Shown here piece by piece: positions 43,431 through 56,441 of a DNA stretch of 64,000 nt (its first letter is position 1; every line of letters begins with the position of its first letter). The notes beneath the pieces are model-generated. The model was not told where the DNA came from. It saw nothing but the letters and a program-made list of their open reading frames with translations, and ran no database searches. Both the position numbers and the translations under genes were made by a program. The stretch comes from Bremia lactucae (Eukaryota > Oomycota > Peronosporomycetes > Peronosporales > Peronosporaceae). The stretch lies in NCBI RefSeq assembly GCF_004359215.1, contig NC_090614.1, positions 856,379 through 920,378 on the forward strand, given 5' to 3'.

Positions 43431-44580
43431 CAGCAAGAACGGCGTACTGGAAGACCATCAGATGCGTCTTTCAATATGCAGCTATGTTTGCATTCAAACC
43501 AACTATTGGGGCGCACGACTTCAAAGTCTTTCGAGAACCTCGAAATCGTCGATTAAAACCATTGAAACGATTGCGTAAATTTCATATTATCCAGAAACAT
43601 TTATCGCATCATTGCCCTTTTCTATTAAATCGTTGCAATCGCCTACTGATGTCTGCGTTGAATTTTCTCTTCTTCTTCGCATTGAAGCTGTTTTTAACGC
43701 GTTCCGACGGCAAGCAGGATCCAATAAGTCCTTTTTATGGCCTGTTGCTCTTGTTCTCCAAGCATTACATCATGTCCTTTCGGACTAAGGATACGAGTCG
43801 TGATATTGTCGGAGAGAGCGAGTCGTAGGAGAAAGAACCTTGAGTATACAAGGATGCATTCACATCGGACGAGCCATACAACGGAGAAAAGATCGATTAC
43901 CTGTTTGGATTTCGATTTTGAAGCGATCGAAACGGCATGCATGACGCGAATACCTGAAGTGTAACGGGGTGTATCGTTTCATGAAATTAACACTTAAAGG
44001 TTGTTAATTAATATATTATCTAAAAGGTAGATAATATTTGGAGGATATTACTTCATATAGTAATATTTAGAATTCTTATCCATAAATAGGTATAGACCAT
44101 TACATCTATTTATTTCGCAAACTAATCAGCTGTAGGAGTAATCAAAGAAAGAGTTACAGATAAGATAGAGATAAGCATTCATTTACATGTTAAGTATTAG
44201 ATTATAACTAAGTCAGCATTTACAAAGATAGAACAAGAGACACTTAATTCTATTTAATACAGTTTTCATTTTACCCTCTTCAGCTAATTACCTAAATAAA
44301 AGTCTTCCTCTGCACGTACAGTGTACGTCAATTAACGTAGGGCACCACTCGCAACTGAAGCAGTGTGAAGTGGACTTGTACTGAAACAGTACAAGTCATA
44401 GTGCTTCTTTACATGTGGTGTCTTGTAGCAAGGAGAAGCGATCAGAAGCCAACCTGCGCGACGTCAATTTCTTCTCTAGCGACATTTTTTTGCGGACCGA
44501 GTGGCTCTTGCGAGGTGTCACCGCGTCTTCCGCGGGCGTCGTGAGGTTAAGTACAGACCTTAAAGTTATCGTCCAATCAG
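43431..44580 (-). repeat. Segment X, copy 3, split by a solo LTR
   Basis: 43431-43959 and 44414-44580 match segment X (26690-27430) more distantly; the frame here is broken. The family A LTR at 43960-44413 splits it. Confidence 0.5.
43960..44413 (+). repeat. Solo LTR of gypsy family A
   Basis: 454 bp from TGTAACGGGGTGTATCG to TTCTTTACA inside segment X, plus orientation, opposite to the gypsy on its right. No internal region on either side. A target duplication is not clear. Confidence 0.8.
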
Positions 44581-44639
44581 TCGTGAGGCAGGACTCACAT
44601 GCCTGATGTAGCGTGATCCTTGTTCGTGTTGGGTCGACA

Positions 44640-45330
44640 ACACGAAACAAGTAAAAGGGGATGTCTATTCCCTTTCTTCGCCCTGGGAAAGGGCTCATAT
44701 GTTTATCGAGATGCACGATGGGATTAACGTTTTCCAATCGATTTCAAGCGCCGGAGGCGCGGGTTTGCGATCGACTTTTTGATCTATCGGATAGGTCTCG
44801 TCATACTGACGGACAAGGCCCATAATGTCAACAACCAGCTGGGAACGAGGCTCTTAGCTGTCATGCGAAGGTGAATAACCGCGCCAGCGAACAAAAAAAC
44901 TCGTTGCTGCCCCTGCACATCACGGTGGTTTTTGATACGTTCCGCAAGGAAACGTTGACCACCGTGGGATTCTACCAATGGTTGTGGTAGAAAAGGGAAA
45001 TAAAGATCCGACCCATGTGTCGGATCTAGAGTCGAAGTCGATAAACTCGATCACTTCCTACATGTATCGGACGAGAGTCTTGATCACGAGCTCGGTAAGC
45101 TTCACTCATTAGAACAAACTGTGCAGGCTCATCCTGTCAAAACAGTTCGAAAAGTGCGTACTCAATTTTGAGTACGAACGGAAGATCACGCTCATCGTGA
45201 CGAGCTGTCGTACATCATCGCAATTCTAAGGAACTTCGGATTCGGCTTGAAAATCCACAGATTCAACATGAGAGTCTGGTTCGTGATCACAAGAATCGTT
45301 TAAAATACCTTAAAAGGGGTGGTCAGATCC
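44640..45330 (+). pseudogene. Antisense frame of gypsy family A, degenerate third copy
   Basis: Plus-strand nucleotide similarity to 20500-21250 and 63060-63780, including the coiled-coil end (around 45020-45290), but with many frameshifts and no long frame left. Confidence 0.4.
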
Positions 45331-48300
45331 ATCCTCGGAAGAAACCGCGTACTGATGGTATGAGCGAAGCGGACCAACGTAAGACGTAGGATGCGTTCGC
45401 ATCCTTCATGGTAATTCTATTGTGTACGCATTGTCTCTGCGATGTAGTACACGAAATGGCCCAATGAACTTGGGCAGTAGTATACTACCACCCACATTAG
45501 TTACTACATGCTTGGGTAAGTTTACCGTATACAGTACTATTAAGATGAAAAAAACATCTGCTCTTCCATGTTTGCATTCCGTTTCTGCCGGTCTACTGTG
45601 TTAGCAATAGAATCCTGTACGGAATAAACTACTTATTCGAGAGCCAGCAAAAATCCCTCTGCTAACTCATTTGTTTCGTCTTTTTCCTTGCGCTTTGGGC
45701 GCACTGCCATGAGATCTTTCTCTTCTTCAGAGGGATTTCTTGCTTTGGGGACAATAGTTTAATTACTATTGCTGAGTTTTTCTCTCGCGATGTCGATTGT
45801 TTCGACATCGACATCAATCGCATCTTTGGTAACTTCGACGCGTGACGAGCATGAGCCAAAAATGGATTTGCTCGTGCGAGTCCACCCGTCCCCTCAAACT
45901 TGAGGATCCCTCTAATTATGTGGGTATGTGGGGATGGCTTAAGCCATTCACAAAGAACAATGTATCCGTTGTACACGCATGCAAATAATTGTGTAGGCTA
46001 ATTAGACCATCGGTAAAAATTCGCTTCAATTCGGATACGATTGGACATAATCTCGAAGTATATCTTCGAGGACGCGATTGACGCGTTCCATCGAACCAAT
46101 TGTCTCCGGATGATCCGAAGTTGATATAGCCAGCCGTGTTCCAAAAGATCGGAGCACGGGTTGCAAAATCTCCGCCGTGAATGTTGGATCTCTTTCGGAG
46201 ACCAGTTCACAGGGCTAACCGTGGTGTCTAAATACCGTGTCGATAAAAACACGGGCGCACCCCGGAGCTGGATTTACTCTGGTTTTCCAACAAGATGTAC
46301 CGGCTTGCTGATTTGTCTACAGAAACAAGGATTCGATTGTTTTTGTGATCGTCTTCGGGAAATCCGAAGACGAAGTCCATAGAAACGGACTGCTACCATT
46401 CTGCCGGAAGTGGTAGTGGTAGGAGATATGCACGGAATAAAGGCCTAGGCTTCACCCGTTGACATCCCTTGAAAGCACATATGTACTTGCGCACGAACTG
46501 ATACTGGCGGGCCAGTAATAGTCGCGATTTGGTGATATAAAGCCGGTAAACTTTACAAAAAAATTCCGATGGATTCATCAGATGATCCATTAAATGCAGA
46601 AGGTCATTATCTTCTGCGAAAATTTCTTTATGTCATCAAACAAAGTTGATGACGGAACACTTGAAATGAGTGTTGCAACAGTGGAATTATTTTCACTGTT
46701 GGAGTGCACTGCCGGCTCAAAATCGGGTCGGCATGATAACGCATCAGCGACGACATTAAATTGTCCTGGTTTATATTCCGCGGATAAATTATACTTCACG
46801 AAGAAGGATAGCCACCTCGCCATTCTTTGCGAGAGAGAAGGGTTATTTACGCTGGGTTCATGACGCATGGTGTGTATCTACGATGAACGGTCTATCTCCG
46901 AGGAGATAGACTGTAAACTTAGCCAATGCATATTTCATGGCAAGGCGGCCCTTGTCTTGTACTTAGTAATTGCGTTCAGCTGGTTGCAGCTGACACGATT
47001 GGAAACAGACGACGCGCTCCGCGTCGTCTGTAACGTATTGCATTAACGCACAGCCGATTGCGGAATCGCTGGCGTCACAGACCACATGGTATTGTCTGTC
47101 TTAATCTGCACTCACCAAAATAAGTGATTGCACCAACCTTTGCTGGGTGCCCTCAATGGAGCGCTGACAATCAGCGTTCCATAACCATTTCTTGTCTTTT
47201 TTCAAGAGATGGGAGAGATGAACTGTCATTTCGGCATAATTGTGGGAGTACTTGTGCAAGTACGCCGCTAAACCAAGAAACTTTTTAAGTCCCTTGACAT
47301 CGACTGGAACTGGCCAGTCGGTAATTACCTTGATCTTTTTGGGATCAGGGTGCACGCCGTGTTTACCGACGATGGACCCAAGAAGTGGTTTCTCGCTTGC
47401 AATGAATATTCACTTCTTGATTGCGTACAACTTATGCTTTCGCACAAGTTTAAGAACCTGACGAGCGTGAGTTTGATAAACTTCTACGTCCCACTTTCCG
47501 TTCATTGCCTGGCTATGAATGAATACATCGTCAAAAAAATCCCGACGCGAATTCTCGCACCGGTCTCAACAGATACGTACACATCTCTGGAATGTTGCAG
47601 GGGCGTTACTAAGTCCCTGTGGCATTACTAGCCATTCTAAGAGCATCCCACTGGGAGTACTCACTGCTGTGTACGGGATGTCCCGTTCACGGATAAGAAT
47701 CTAACAAAATACATCCATCGGATCATAGACGAAAAGATGCTACCATCTATCATTACGTCTTTTTGAGGTATCGGCGTTTGAGCCGGTACCGTTTCATCAT
47801 TCAGTTAATTGAATGCGTGCACTATTCGCCACCCTCCTGGGGCCTTTCGCACGTAGAAGATCGGAGAGCTATGTGCGGAGGTTAACTCCCGTACGTGGCC
47901 TTCTTTTAGTCGATCGATAAAGAATTTATCGATCGCAAGTACATGTTCTCGATGCAGCGGCCACTGCTTCATGACACAGTACTTCGAGCCCGATTTGAGC
48001 GACTGCTTCAAGTACATCCCTGAGATCAATCAAATCTTTGTAGAAAGGATTTATCTTTAGTGACTTCCAGGATTAAGTAGTATATCTCTCAATCAGAGTC
48101 TTCACATCAAGGACACTTTCGTCCATCGATGAGCTGCTGAGAACCCGTTTGTTCCCTGCAAATATTGCTGCTGACCAAATATCGGTTACGTGTTCGTCCT
48201 CTGCAGCGAGAAAGGAGATCTGCTTGATTCTGTCACTACGCAGATCTCTCAAGAACCGTTTAGGTTCGACGGTTGGTAATTGAGTTATCCAAAAAGTTAA

Positions 48301-48444
48301 CTTTGGAGGCACATAAAGAACAAGTGTGTAAGCGCTTGCTCTTGATCCGTAATTAATAAAGACATTTAATGTATCGGTTTCTTCTTGGGCCTTTTTAACA
48401 GGCGCTCGAAGGATTGATCCCTCGGGATGCTGACGCCTAGTCAC
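44784..48444 (-). pseudogene. Gypsy family A pol of the 44.6-50.9 kb element
   Basis: RT start KQWPLHREHVLAIDKFFIDR, HSSPIFYVRKAPGGWR (47805-48029); RT end HPDPKKIKVITDWPVP, KKFLGLAAYLHKYSHNYAEM (47101-47355); RNase H and connection YKPGQFNVVADALSCRPDFE (46590-46868); integrase remnants (46000-46390); C-terminal linker and chromodomain-like GGQRFLAERIKNHRDVQGQ (44784-44978). Fragments lie in different frames. Confidence 0.8.
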
Positions 48445-48778
48445 TTCAGCATTAATTATCTGGCGAGCTTTATGCTCAAGGACGTGAGACTTATTCTTTC
48501 AACGTCTTTCGACTGTGATTGCGCTATCACAGTCGGGTCATCTACGGAAGACTTTCTACTAGACCTAGAATCATCGTTTTGCCCCTTTTGGGCAACTAGT
48601 ATCTTCCTTGAATGTAGCCCGCTACGCGTACATTCATGTCTCAATCCACTCGACGTATTCGTGTGGAGGACCTTCGGCGCAGCCTGTGCATTTTCACAGT
48701 CGATGGAAGTTGACTCCACAGTGTGATTAGTCATCACACTGTGATCTTGTGCAGTTGTACTAACGACCGTATTACAAG

Positions 48779-49320
48779 CTAGGTCATCGCACTAGTACAT
48801 CCACACGCTTGTGGACGCTTTAAGACGTTCATCAGATGGCCATCTGATGAACAAGTGGCAGGCATCTTTACGGATCGATGTTGCCAGCTGATCCTTGGCT
48901 CGTATTCTCTGAGCCAAGGTAAACCAAGGATGACATCAAATTTGTCATCCAAATCCAGTACGATGAAATCATCATCATACTGTAAATCTCTTAACGTGTA
49001 GTGAAATTTCACTACGCGTTTCATTACTGTTATCGATGCGCCTGTCGCTAGACGCACCGTCATCCTCGTTGGAGGGATGTCGCGCTCAACATATTTGAGC
49101 CTACGATCCTCTAGTGACTGGCGACGAATAAGTCATTCGACGCTCCGCAGTCCACCGGGCTCTGAGTGACAAGTTATTTGTCACTTATAACTTCAAGGGG
49201 ATGAGGGATACCTCATCATCAGGTGCAGATACACATAATGAGTGTGTGTCTGGAACAACTTTAGTCAAGAGATTTGCAAATTCTCTAAAGGTTGCTGGAT
49301 CAGTAGGGCGTTACACCCCT
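48779..49320 (-). pseudogene. Gypsy family A retropepsin
   Basis: Frame with MTVRLATGASITVMKRVVKF, YDDDFIVLDLDDKFDVILGL, PWLREYEPRISWQHRSVKMP. The catalytic DCGAS segment lies upstream at about 49130 in another frame. Confidence 0.75.
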
Positions 49321-49467
49321 GCTGACCCCGACCGTATTTGACAGTCCGTCTCGCTATTGCGATTTCGCAACAACGTCGGACCCGCGACCGTTGCCCTTTT
49401 TGACATTCGGTCCATAATTGGGTTCAGTCCCTCTCGGTACTGGGCGTGGAGCACTACACTCATGAGC

Positions 49468-50431
49468 TTAGTGTCCTAAAATATGATAGCTATTGCATTT
49501 CTGCAATCGCTTGTTGTTCGAATAGCGAGGTTTATCGCTTTCGACAAAAGAAAGGTCCATACGTTCTGGACCTTCCAGTTCGTGTCGTCTTGGGAGACGA
49601 TATGATGACGAACTAGCTTGAGCCTGTCTCAAGCTAAAGTCCTCCTGTTCCGCAACGGATACTGCTTCTTCAAGCGTATCCAGTTCCAAGCGGAACAGGT
49701 GGGTCTTTACGGGATCATCCATAAGACATGAACACCGTAATCAACGTGTGTTCATAAACTGGATTGCTCGTGATACAACTCGCTAAGAGCCGTTTGTGTT
49801 GGGTATAAGCGTGAACATCACTCTAGCCTTGCTTGAGTTTCCGAAGCTCTGATCGAGCTCTGAACTCAGCCTTAGGCGGTTCAAACGTCTGTTTGAGCCG
49901 GGCTTTAAAAGCCTCTAGCGAGCCAAAGACATATGATTCGCGCAACTTAAGGCCTAATGCTCTTTTTTGGCACGACTTGCCAAATTTAATTGAGCAAATG
50001 TGACTTGCATTTGCTCGTCCACGATGTGACGAGCCTTCATAGCACCGTCCAGTTCGACAAACGACCTTAAACAGCGTCCTCTTCGACTCCTTAATACTTA
50101 GAGAAGTCTGTCTTTAAGCTTTCCGAACGACGCGTGTGCGTCATCCCAGATTCCGGGGTCTCTACCTGTTGCAATCTCAACAGTTCTGCCTGTTAAGAGC
50201 CTAGCCAATTCAGCAAGGCTACCTTCTCCTTCACCTCGTCAAATTCCTGTTGTATGAGCTTGGCGATGACTAAATGGAGGGCATCTCTGTCGAAACTGGA
50301 CAACTTGGCCAATATGTCATAATCCTCTACGGTCTCATTCGTTCGACCGCACTCGTGTCTAAGTCACTTAGAAAAGAGTAGCTATCACGCGAAACGTGAT
50401 GCGTATTTTTAGTGTCATGTAGCATGTCCAT
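49468..50431 (-). pseudogene. Gypsy family A gag
   Basis: Starts with ATG at 50431 (MDMLHDTKN) but soon meets stops. The later part KTHLFRLELDTLEEAVSVAE, EDFSLRQAQASSSSYRLPRR is open (49468-49722). The HILGH zinc-knuckle piece is at the end. Same family as 10536-11090. Confidence 0.75.
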
Positions 50432-50481
50432 GTTAGATGATGGAACTGTGAATCTTGGACGGACTACAAGGTGCTTTTAGG

Positions 50482-50942
50482 TGTAACGGGCACTACTGAC
50501 TAGTACTGCTTCAGTACAAGTCTACTTCGCACTGCCTCAGTTCAAGTCCACTTCGCACTGATTCAGTGCTAGTGGTGCCTCAAGTCACTTCACGTACACT
50601 AATACGTGCCGAGGAATACTCTCTTTAAAACACTTACTTTAACGAGGTTTAAAGGGGAACTGTATTTAACATAATTAAGTTCTTTTGTTTCTAACTATTT
50701 TCTACTAACTTAATTCTATACTAATACGAAACATGTAATAAATTCTTTTCTGTATCTCTCTTTGCGCGCGTCCAGTGCTGACTGGACCACTGAGCAAGCA
50801 AATATAAACGCCTATATCTGCCAATGAATAAATTTTCGAATATTACTATGTAATGTAATATTTTCAAGATATTATCGACCTTTTAGATATTATATTTATT
50901 AACAACCTTTAAGTGTTAACTGAATGTAACGATACCGTTACA
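50482..50942 (-). repeat. Gypsy family A 5' LTR
   Basis: 461 bp on the minus strand from TGTAACGGTATCGTTAC to GTGCCCGTTACA. gag follows after about 50 bp. No TGG-type primer site is visible right after it. Confidence 0.85.
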
Positions 50943-52920
50943 ACACTTCCTTCCGGGTCGACGCCCCAGCTTCCAGGTTTGGTAGTTATAGTCGGTGATA
51001 TGTGTGGATACACTAAGTTTTGAAAGGTTCTTAGTTTGGTTAGCTTGAGATTTAGCAAGATCTCACTAATATATTGATAAAGCCACTGAGGTGGCCCCCG
51101 GAGAATGGTTAAACGCGTCTGGCGCGCGTTGTAATATGGAATTCTTTAACCATGCTTTCTTCCTTTTCTATAGGTGGTGAATAAGCCCAAATCTCGCTCC
51201 AAGACATCTCGCCAAGGATCGACTTGTGCTAGCGACATTCAAGTGGTGAAGGCGTGTCACTGATAACTAGGCGCTGCAGGTCCCATTTAGAGTTGACGAA
51301 GACTGCGTAGGTGCTAACTGAAAGAATGAAGCGCAAGATCGAAGACCTGAAGATGGATTGGCTGTGCAAGTGCTACGTAAGAGTCATAAGGGTGGTGACA
51401 GACGACCATGCTAGAGAATAGTCGAAGAAAGAAGGAGGATCTGATCAAGGTAACTGAATATTGTGCGTTACACGAAATGATGGCACGCAAGGGAAATCAC
51501 GAGGGCGCGCAAGACTACACGATAAGACCCTAGAACGACTCCGGTTTCTAGATTGAGCCTTTTGATAGCTTAAACTTCATGCTATGGAGCTACGAGATAA
51601 AGATGTGCCTCATGCCCAAGACGTCACTTTTTAATTTCAGCGACCTCTTGAGCATGCCGATTTGCTGAGGCACGGGTAGAAGAAGCTACAGATCTTTACA
51701 CAAGCAAGAGAAACGGCAAGTTGCACCCGAAGAAACATCAAGAACGGTGTGCTAAAAGACCGCCAGGAACGTGTTTTAACTGTGGCAAGGTCGGCCACTC
51801 TGTCAAAGATTGCCGTTCAAGTTGTGGACCAAGAGAAACTCGAGAAGCGAAAGACGACCCCTCCAACATCGCCCTATTGCTAGCGAAGGGTCGGCTGGAT
51901 TATGGACAGTGGCGCATCTGCACACATGTCCAAGGACCGGGAAGCTTTTGTAGAGTACAAGAAAGTGTGTCGGGCCCGCAGTATATCAAGCGCGAAGAGT
52001 GGTGTGAAGCTCAAGGTCATCGGCCATGGAATCGCGAAACTACAACTCTGGACCGGGCATGCGTAGATCGATGCTCGCTTCGATAACACTCTCCATGCTG
52101 AAGATCTGTCAACAAAAATTGTTCTTGCTAACGGCTGCATCAGCGCGAGGAATGACAATAGATATCACGCGCAACGAGTGCGTCGTGCAACGGAGCGGGA
52201 CACCAGTTGCCACTGAAGGAAAAAGGGTATCTGATGTACCTAAACGTTGAGGTTGGAGCGGAAATGAAGTTTGGCGTCTTATGTGACGTATGCGCGACAT
52301 TCAAGCAAGTGCGCAAGTCATTCAAGGCGTGTGAGGAAGACAAGAGATTGCACGTTTTGACGGTATCGTGTGCTCTGCTGTGCGTGGGCCAATCACTCCA
52401 GCTTCAAGATCCGGCTTCAAATACATTGCGAGCTGCATCATGATGAAGAGCTGATACGTGAAAATTTACCCGTTGCGAAAGAAGAGTGAAGTCGTGAACG
52501 CGTTCGGAAGGTTATATTAGGAGGTCAAAATAGCATTTGGGACTAAGATCAAGGCCATTCAAAGTGACATCGGTGGCGAGCACGAAACACGGAAATGAAT
52601 AGCTGCTGCGAGGAACCGTTTATCAAACAAGAGTTCATAGTTCCTTCAATCCTGAACAGAACGACATAGCTTAGCGCATGAATCGAACTCTGGTAGAGAT
52701 GACGCGCTTAACGCATAACGACAGCGGTCTCGACAAGTTCTACTGATGCAAATCGTTAATGACAGCGGCTGACATTCAAAACGTGGTTTCAAAGTCGTCG
52801 AACAAGAAGTCAAGCCCGTACGAGATGTTGTATAAGCGAAAGCCGCACAACGATCATATGCGCGTGTTTTTTGGCTCGCGAAACTACGCGCACATTATCA
52901 ACGAGGCTTCGAACACAAAT
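50943..52920 (+). pseudogene. Copia fragment: gag with zinc knuckle, protease, integrase
   Basis: A degenerate gag start (51540-51660, similar to 42830-42900), then an open stretch 51721-51880 with the zinc knuckle CFNCGKVGHSVKDC preceded by KKHQERCAKRPPGT, then protease (GLDYGQWRICTH, DSG frame shifted), GAG-pre-integrase (52140-52250) and integrase (SPYEMLYKRKPHNDHMRVFF, 52759-52950). It shows the normal order gag-knuckle-protease, which elements I and II have lost. 50943-51530 carries no recognisable copia coding. It ends at 52920 at an inserted LTR. Confidence 0.75.
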
Positions 52921-53341
52921 TGTAACGGGGGGTATCGTAACGTGAAATAACACTTAAAAGTTATTAGTTGATATTGTCTAAAAGGATATTACTTTACACG
53001 GTAAGAATCGAAAAGCTTATCCATTGGTACATATAGACCATTGTATCTACTTTCTCCGCGGTCCAGTCAGCGCTTGAGGCGCGCAAAGAGAGAGACAGAA
53101 AAGAATTTATTACATGTTTTGTATTAGTATATAATTAAGTTAGTATTAAAAAGATAGAAACAGAAGAACTAAATTATATTAAATACAGTTTAAAATTAAA
53201 CCTCGTTAAAGTAAGTGTTTTAAAGAGAGTATTCCTCTGCACGTACTAGTGTACATGAAGTGACGTAAGGCACCACTCGCACTGAAACAGTGCGAAGTAG
53301 ACTTGTACTGAAGCAGTACAAGTCAGTAGTGCCCCGTTACA
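52921..53341 (+). repeat. Gypsy family A LTR (plus)
   Basis: 421 bp from TGTAACGGGGGGTATCG to TGCCCCGTTACA, inserted in copia integrase. Followed directly by repeat D. Confidence 0.8.
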
Positions 53342-53640
53342 CGTATAAACTACACTGTAACAAAGCGCGTTTTGCTAGTACTAACAACAGTACTAGTTAA
53401 CGTACGCTGATTAAAGTAAAGGTGGTGTACCTTGAAACTACACGTACACAAAGGTACAGAGGAAGGTTTTCTACAAAGCTAAGAGGACTCAGCTTAAAAG
53501 GTCTTAACTTAAGGTTATTAGGGAAAAGAGCAAAACTATATTAATATATTAAGTTTCTTACGTAACGATCTTCTAAATGTTACTGGCTTTATTAAATTAA
53601 TACATAATAAGTATGACGCCTACTTCCGGACCGCCGATGA
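53342..53640 (+). repeat. LTR-like repeat D
   Basis: Matches 55856-56150 and the reverse of 18790-19061 (TTTTGCTAGTACTAACAACAG, ACACAAAGGTACAGAGGAAG). Ends near CCGCCGATGAAC, where copia resumes. Confidence 0.55.
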
Positions 53641-54285
53641 ACAAATATCGTGAATGCGGTTAGTGAAGTTGCCAAGTTCTGTAAGCTCTACGGATAGCCA
53701 CACTGGACGGCGGTCAAGCAAATTCTCAAGTACTTGAAGACGACTAAAGATAACACTATTGTAACCAGCGGCGTTAACAAGGGAGAGCTCATTTAATTTG
53801 CGGATACACACTGGCCAGGCGACCTAGATACGCGGCGTTTAAAGACAAGATACGCGATATTCTTGAACGGCGGAAGGATCTCACGGAAATTCAAGTGCTA
53901 TCCGACCGTTACGACATCAAGCACGGAAGCAGAGATCATGAGTTTATCCAGCGCAACTCAAGAGGCAGTCTGCCTTCGAAACTTGATGAAGGACTTGGAG
54001 TACAAGACGGATACGGCGACGACGGTTTTTCAACACAATCAAGGATGTATTGCGCTGGCCAAGGATTTTGTCTACCATTCGCTCACGAAGCACATCGACA
54101 TCAAGTTGCATTACTTGCGTGAGAAGGTAGCAAGTGAGTTAAATGTGCTGGAGTACAAGCCGACGGAAGAAATATTCGCGGACGGGTCGACCAAGGCTCT
54201 TCGAAGAGAAAAGCATTTCAAGTTTTTGATGAGAATCGGCATGGTGGCACAAGGGCTTACACTTAGAGTGCCCATCGAGGGAGAG
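53641..54285 (+). pseudogene. Copia RNase H and 3' end
   Basis: Open frame 53863-54291 of 142 residues: MNGGRISRKFKCYPTVTTSS, STEAEIMSLSSATQEAVCLR, KHIDIKLHYLREKVASELN, EEIFADGSTKALRREKH. It resumes the copia of 50.9-52.9 kb after the LTR insertions, but integrase end and all RT are missing. Confidence 0.8.
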
Positions 54286-54470
54286 TGTTGAAGATTGATG
54301 AGTCCATAGAAAGTGTTGCACTTTATGCATATGCTTGTATCGGGGAAATATATACATGAGAGCAAGAGATAGCATGGTAAGAATACTACGGAGAAAAACT
54401 GTATGGAAAAATCATGCGCTGCAGATCAGTCGGTTCGATACCCGGCAACAAAAAAAGAAATCTCCAGGAA
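54286..54470 (+). repeat. Copia 3' LTR
   Basis: Starts TGTTGAAGATTGATGAG after the copia end. At 54414 it holds GCGCTGCAGATCAGTCGG fused to TTCGATACCCGGCAAC, the same internally deleted tRNA-like form as at 29936, so these two copies are close relatives. Confidence 0.65.
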
Positions 54471-54499
54471 TTGGTATTTGGGGTCATCAGCAGTCTCTT

Positions 54500-54975
54500 G
54501 TCAGACGGTAAAGTCCCCCATTTTATGATGGTCCACATATGTGGGAAAAGGGGCGCACCGACCGAACGAAAAGAGATAACGGTAGGATAGAATTAACGGC
54601 AGCATCGAGATAAACTCATGATACAAATACTTTCCGGTTCGGAATTTCGACCGTAAACTCATCTTCAAGCTCATAAGATAGTAGCTTAACAGATTCGGCG
54701 CCATACATACATAATTAGCTATAAATATAATAAGTTCAGTAGTAAATAGAAGATCATTACGTAGGAAACCAGATATATTAATCCAGCTTTACTTTTTCAC
54801 ATTTTAACGCCTTAGACTAGACCCAAAAGTAAGCTTAGTAATTTCAGCTTTACAAGAAACCTTCCTCTGTACCTTTGTGTACATGAAGTTTCGAGGCATC
54901 TCACCTTCACTGTAATCAGGGTTAATTGACTAGTACTGTTATCAGTACTAGCAAAAGGTGCCCTGTTACAAATGA
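54500..54975 (+). repeat. Copia 3' block and reverse repeat D
   Basis: 54510-54680 repeats the CCCCCATTTTATGATGG and CACATATGTGGG block. 54690-54975 is repeat D in the orientation of 18550-19050, ending GCCCTGTTACA. Confidence 0.55.
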
Positions 54976-55416
54976 CCGTGTAAGGTCAAGAAAAGCCATT
55001 TAGAAATAGGGAACGCAAGCGTTTCCCTAAGATGGGTCAATTGACTTTTAATGAAATTAAGACCTGATGCACTGGACTTACAAAAAAGTTGTCCATAGAC
55101 CAGTCTGACGTTAACAGTGCAATCGTTGTAAATCACTAGTCATTACAAGATGCCGTAATTGAAAATTAATTTGCTCAGCATCTGCCAATAATTGCTCAAG
55201 CTGCGCCTCTCATACACCAACTTCATGTTTTTTAACTACCGCGCTGCGAAATTAACCTCAGTCCTTTTAAGTTAGTTCTTTTGTTTCTCCGTAAGCTTCT
55301 GCATATTGGGCTGATGTAAAATTCATCGGTCACGATCGAGTATAAACCTTCCTTGCCCACCTTCATAGCAGCAAATTTACGAATCGCACAATATCGACGA
55401 GGCTTCAAACGCAAAT
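54976..55416. other. Unassigned segment with weak coding look
   Basis: Not obviously part of a known element here. On the minus strand 55232-55414 has a frame with AAMKVGKEGLYSIVTDEFYI that looks protein-like but is short and followed by stops. The last ~32 bp (55385-55416, GACGAGGCTTCAAACGCAAAT) match the copia sequence just before the LTR at 52921. Confidence 0.35.
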
Positions 55417-55855
55417 TGTAACGGGGTGTATCGTCACATGAATGAACATTTAAAGATTATTAATACATATATTATCTAAAAGGTAGATAATATTTGGAGA
55501 ATTTAACTTAACATGGTAATATTCTAAAAGCTTATCCATTGGTAGATATAGACCATTATATCTACTTTCTCCGCGGTTCAGTCAGCGCTGGACGCGCGCA
55601 AAGAGAAAGACAGACAAGACTTACTCACATGTTATGTATTAGTTTTAATTAAGTTAGTACTAAAAAGATAGATACAGAAGAACTTTATAATACAAAATAA
55701 AGTTTTAAATTAACCCTCTTTAAAGTAAGTGTTTTAAAGAGAGTCTTCCTCTGGACGTACTAGTGTACGTGAAGTGACGTGAGACAGCACTCGCACCGAA
55801 GCAGAGCGAAGTGGACTTGTACTGAAGCAGTACAAGTCAATAAAGCTTCGTTACA
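55417..55855 (+). repeat. Gypsy family A LTR (plus)
   Basis: 439 bp, TGTAACGGGGTGTATCG to CTTCGTTACA, followed directly by repeat D, as at 52921-53640. Confidence 0.8.
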
Positions 55856-56441
55856 CAAAAAGGTAACACATTATCGAGGCGCCTTTTACTAGTACTAAAA
55901 ACAGTACTTGTTAACCTACGCTGATTACAGTAAAGGAGTGGTACCTCGAAACTACACGTACACAAAGGTACAGAGGAAGGTATTATACAAATCTAAGAAA
56001 ACTCAGCTTTAAGGTCTAGACGTAAGGTTAATAAAGATAAAAAGTAAAACTGTATTAATAAATAAAGTTTTCTACGTAATGATCTTCTATATATTTATGA
56101 AATTAATAAATAAAAGTATGACGCCTACTTGCGCACCGCCGATAAAAAGACTACGAAGTGCTACGGTGGAACGGGATACTCTTTTAATAGTACTGGCAGT
56201 ATTAGTTGGCCTAAGTAAGGTAGGATGCCTTAAAACGAAAACAAGGTACAGATGAAGCTTTTTACAATGCTACGATAACTTAGCAATAAGTTCTAGTCTA
56301 ATGCTTAGAATAGAGAGAAAGTAAAACTTTTTAAATATATTTGGTTCTCCGTAACGATCTGCTATCGTCTACATCACTTATTATATTATAACTAACTAAG
56401 TTTGGTGCCTACTTGCGCATCGCACAATTGTGTCCTGTAAC
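55856..56441 (+). repeat. LTR-like repeat D, two diverged tandem units
   Basis: Units at about 55870-56145 and 56146-56441; reverse arrangement of 18550-19061. Ends in TTGTGTCCTGTAAC. Confidence 0.55.

Larger units (their letters stand above)
44581..50942 (-). mobile_element. Gypsy family A element, nearly complete but decayed
   Basis: In element order from the right: 5' LTR (50482-50942), gag (49468-50431), protease (48779-49320), linker, RT (47100-48030), RNase H (46590-47355), integrase (45662-46500), integrase end and chromodomain (44784-45450). The 3' end with antisense frame is only partly kept and no 3' LTR in the right orientation follows. All parts have stops. Confidence 0.85.
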
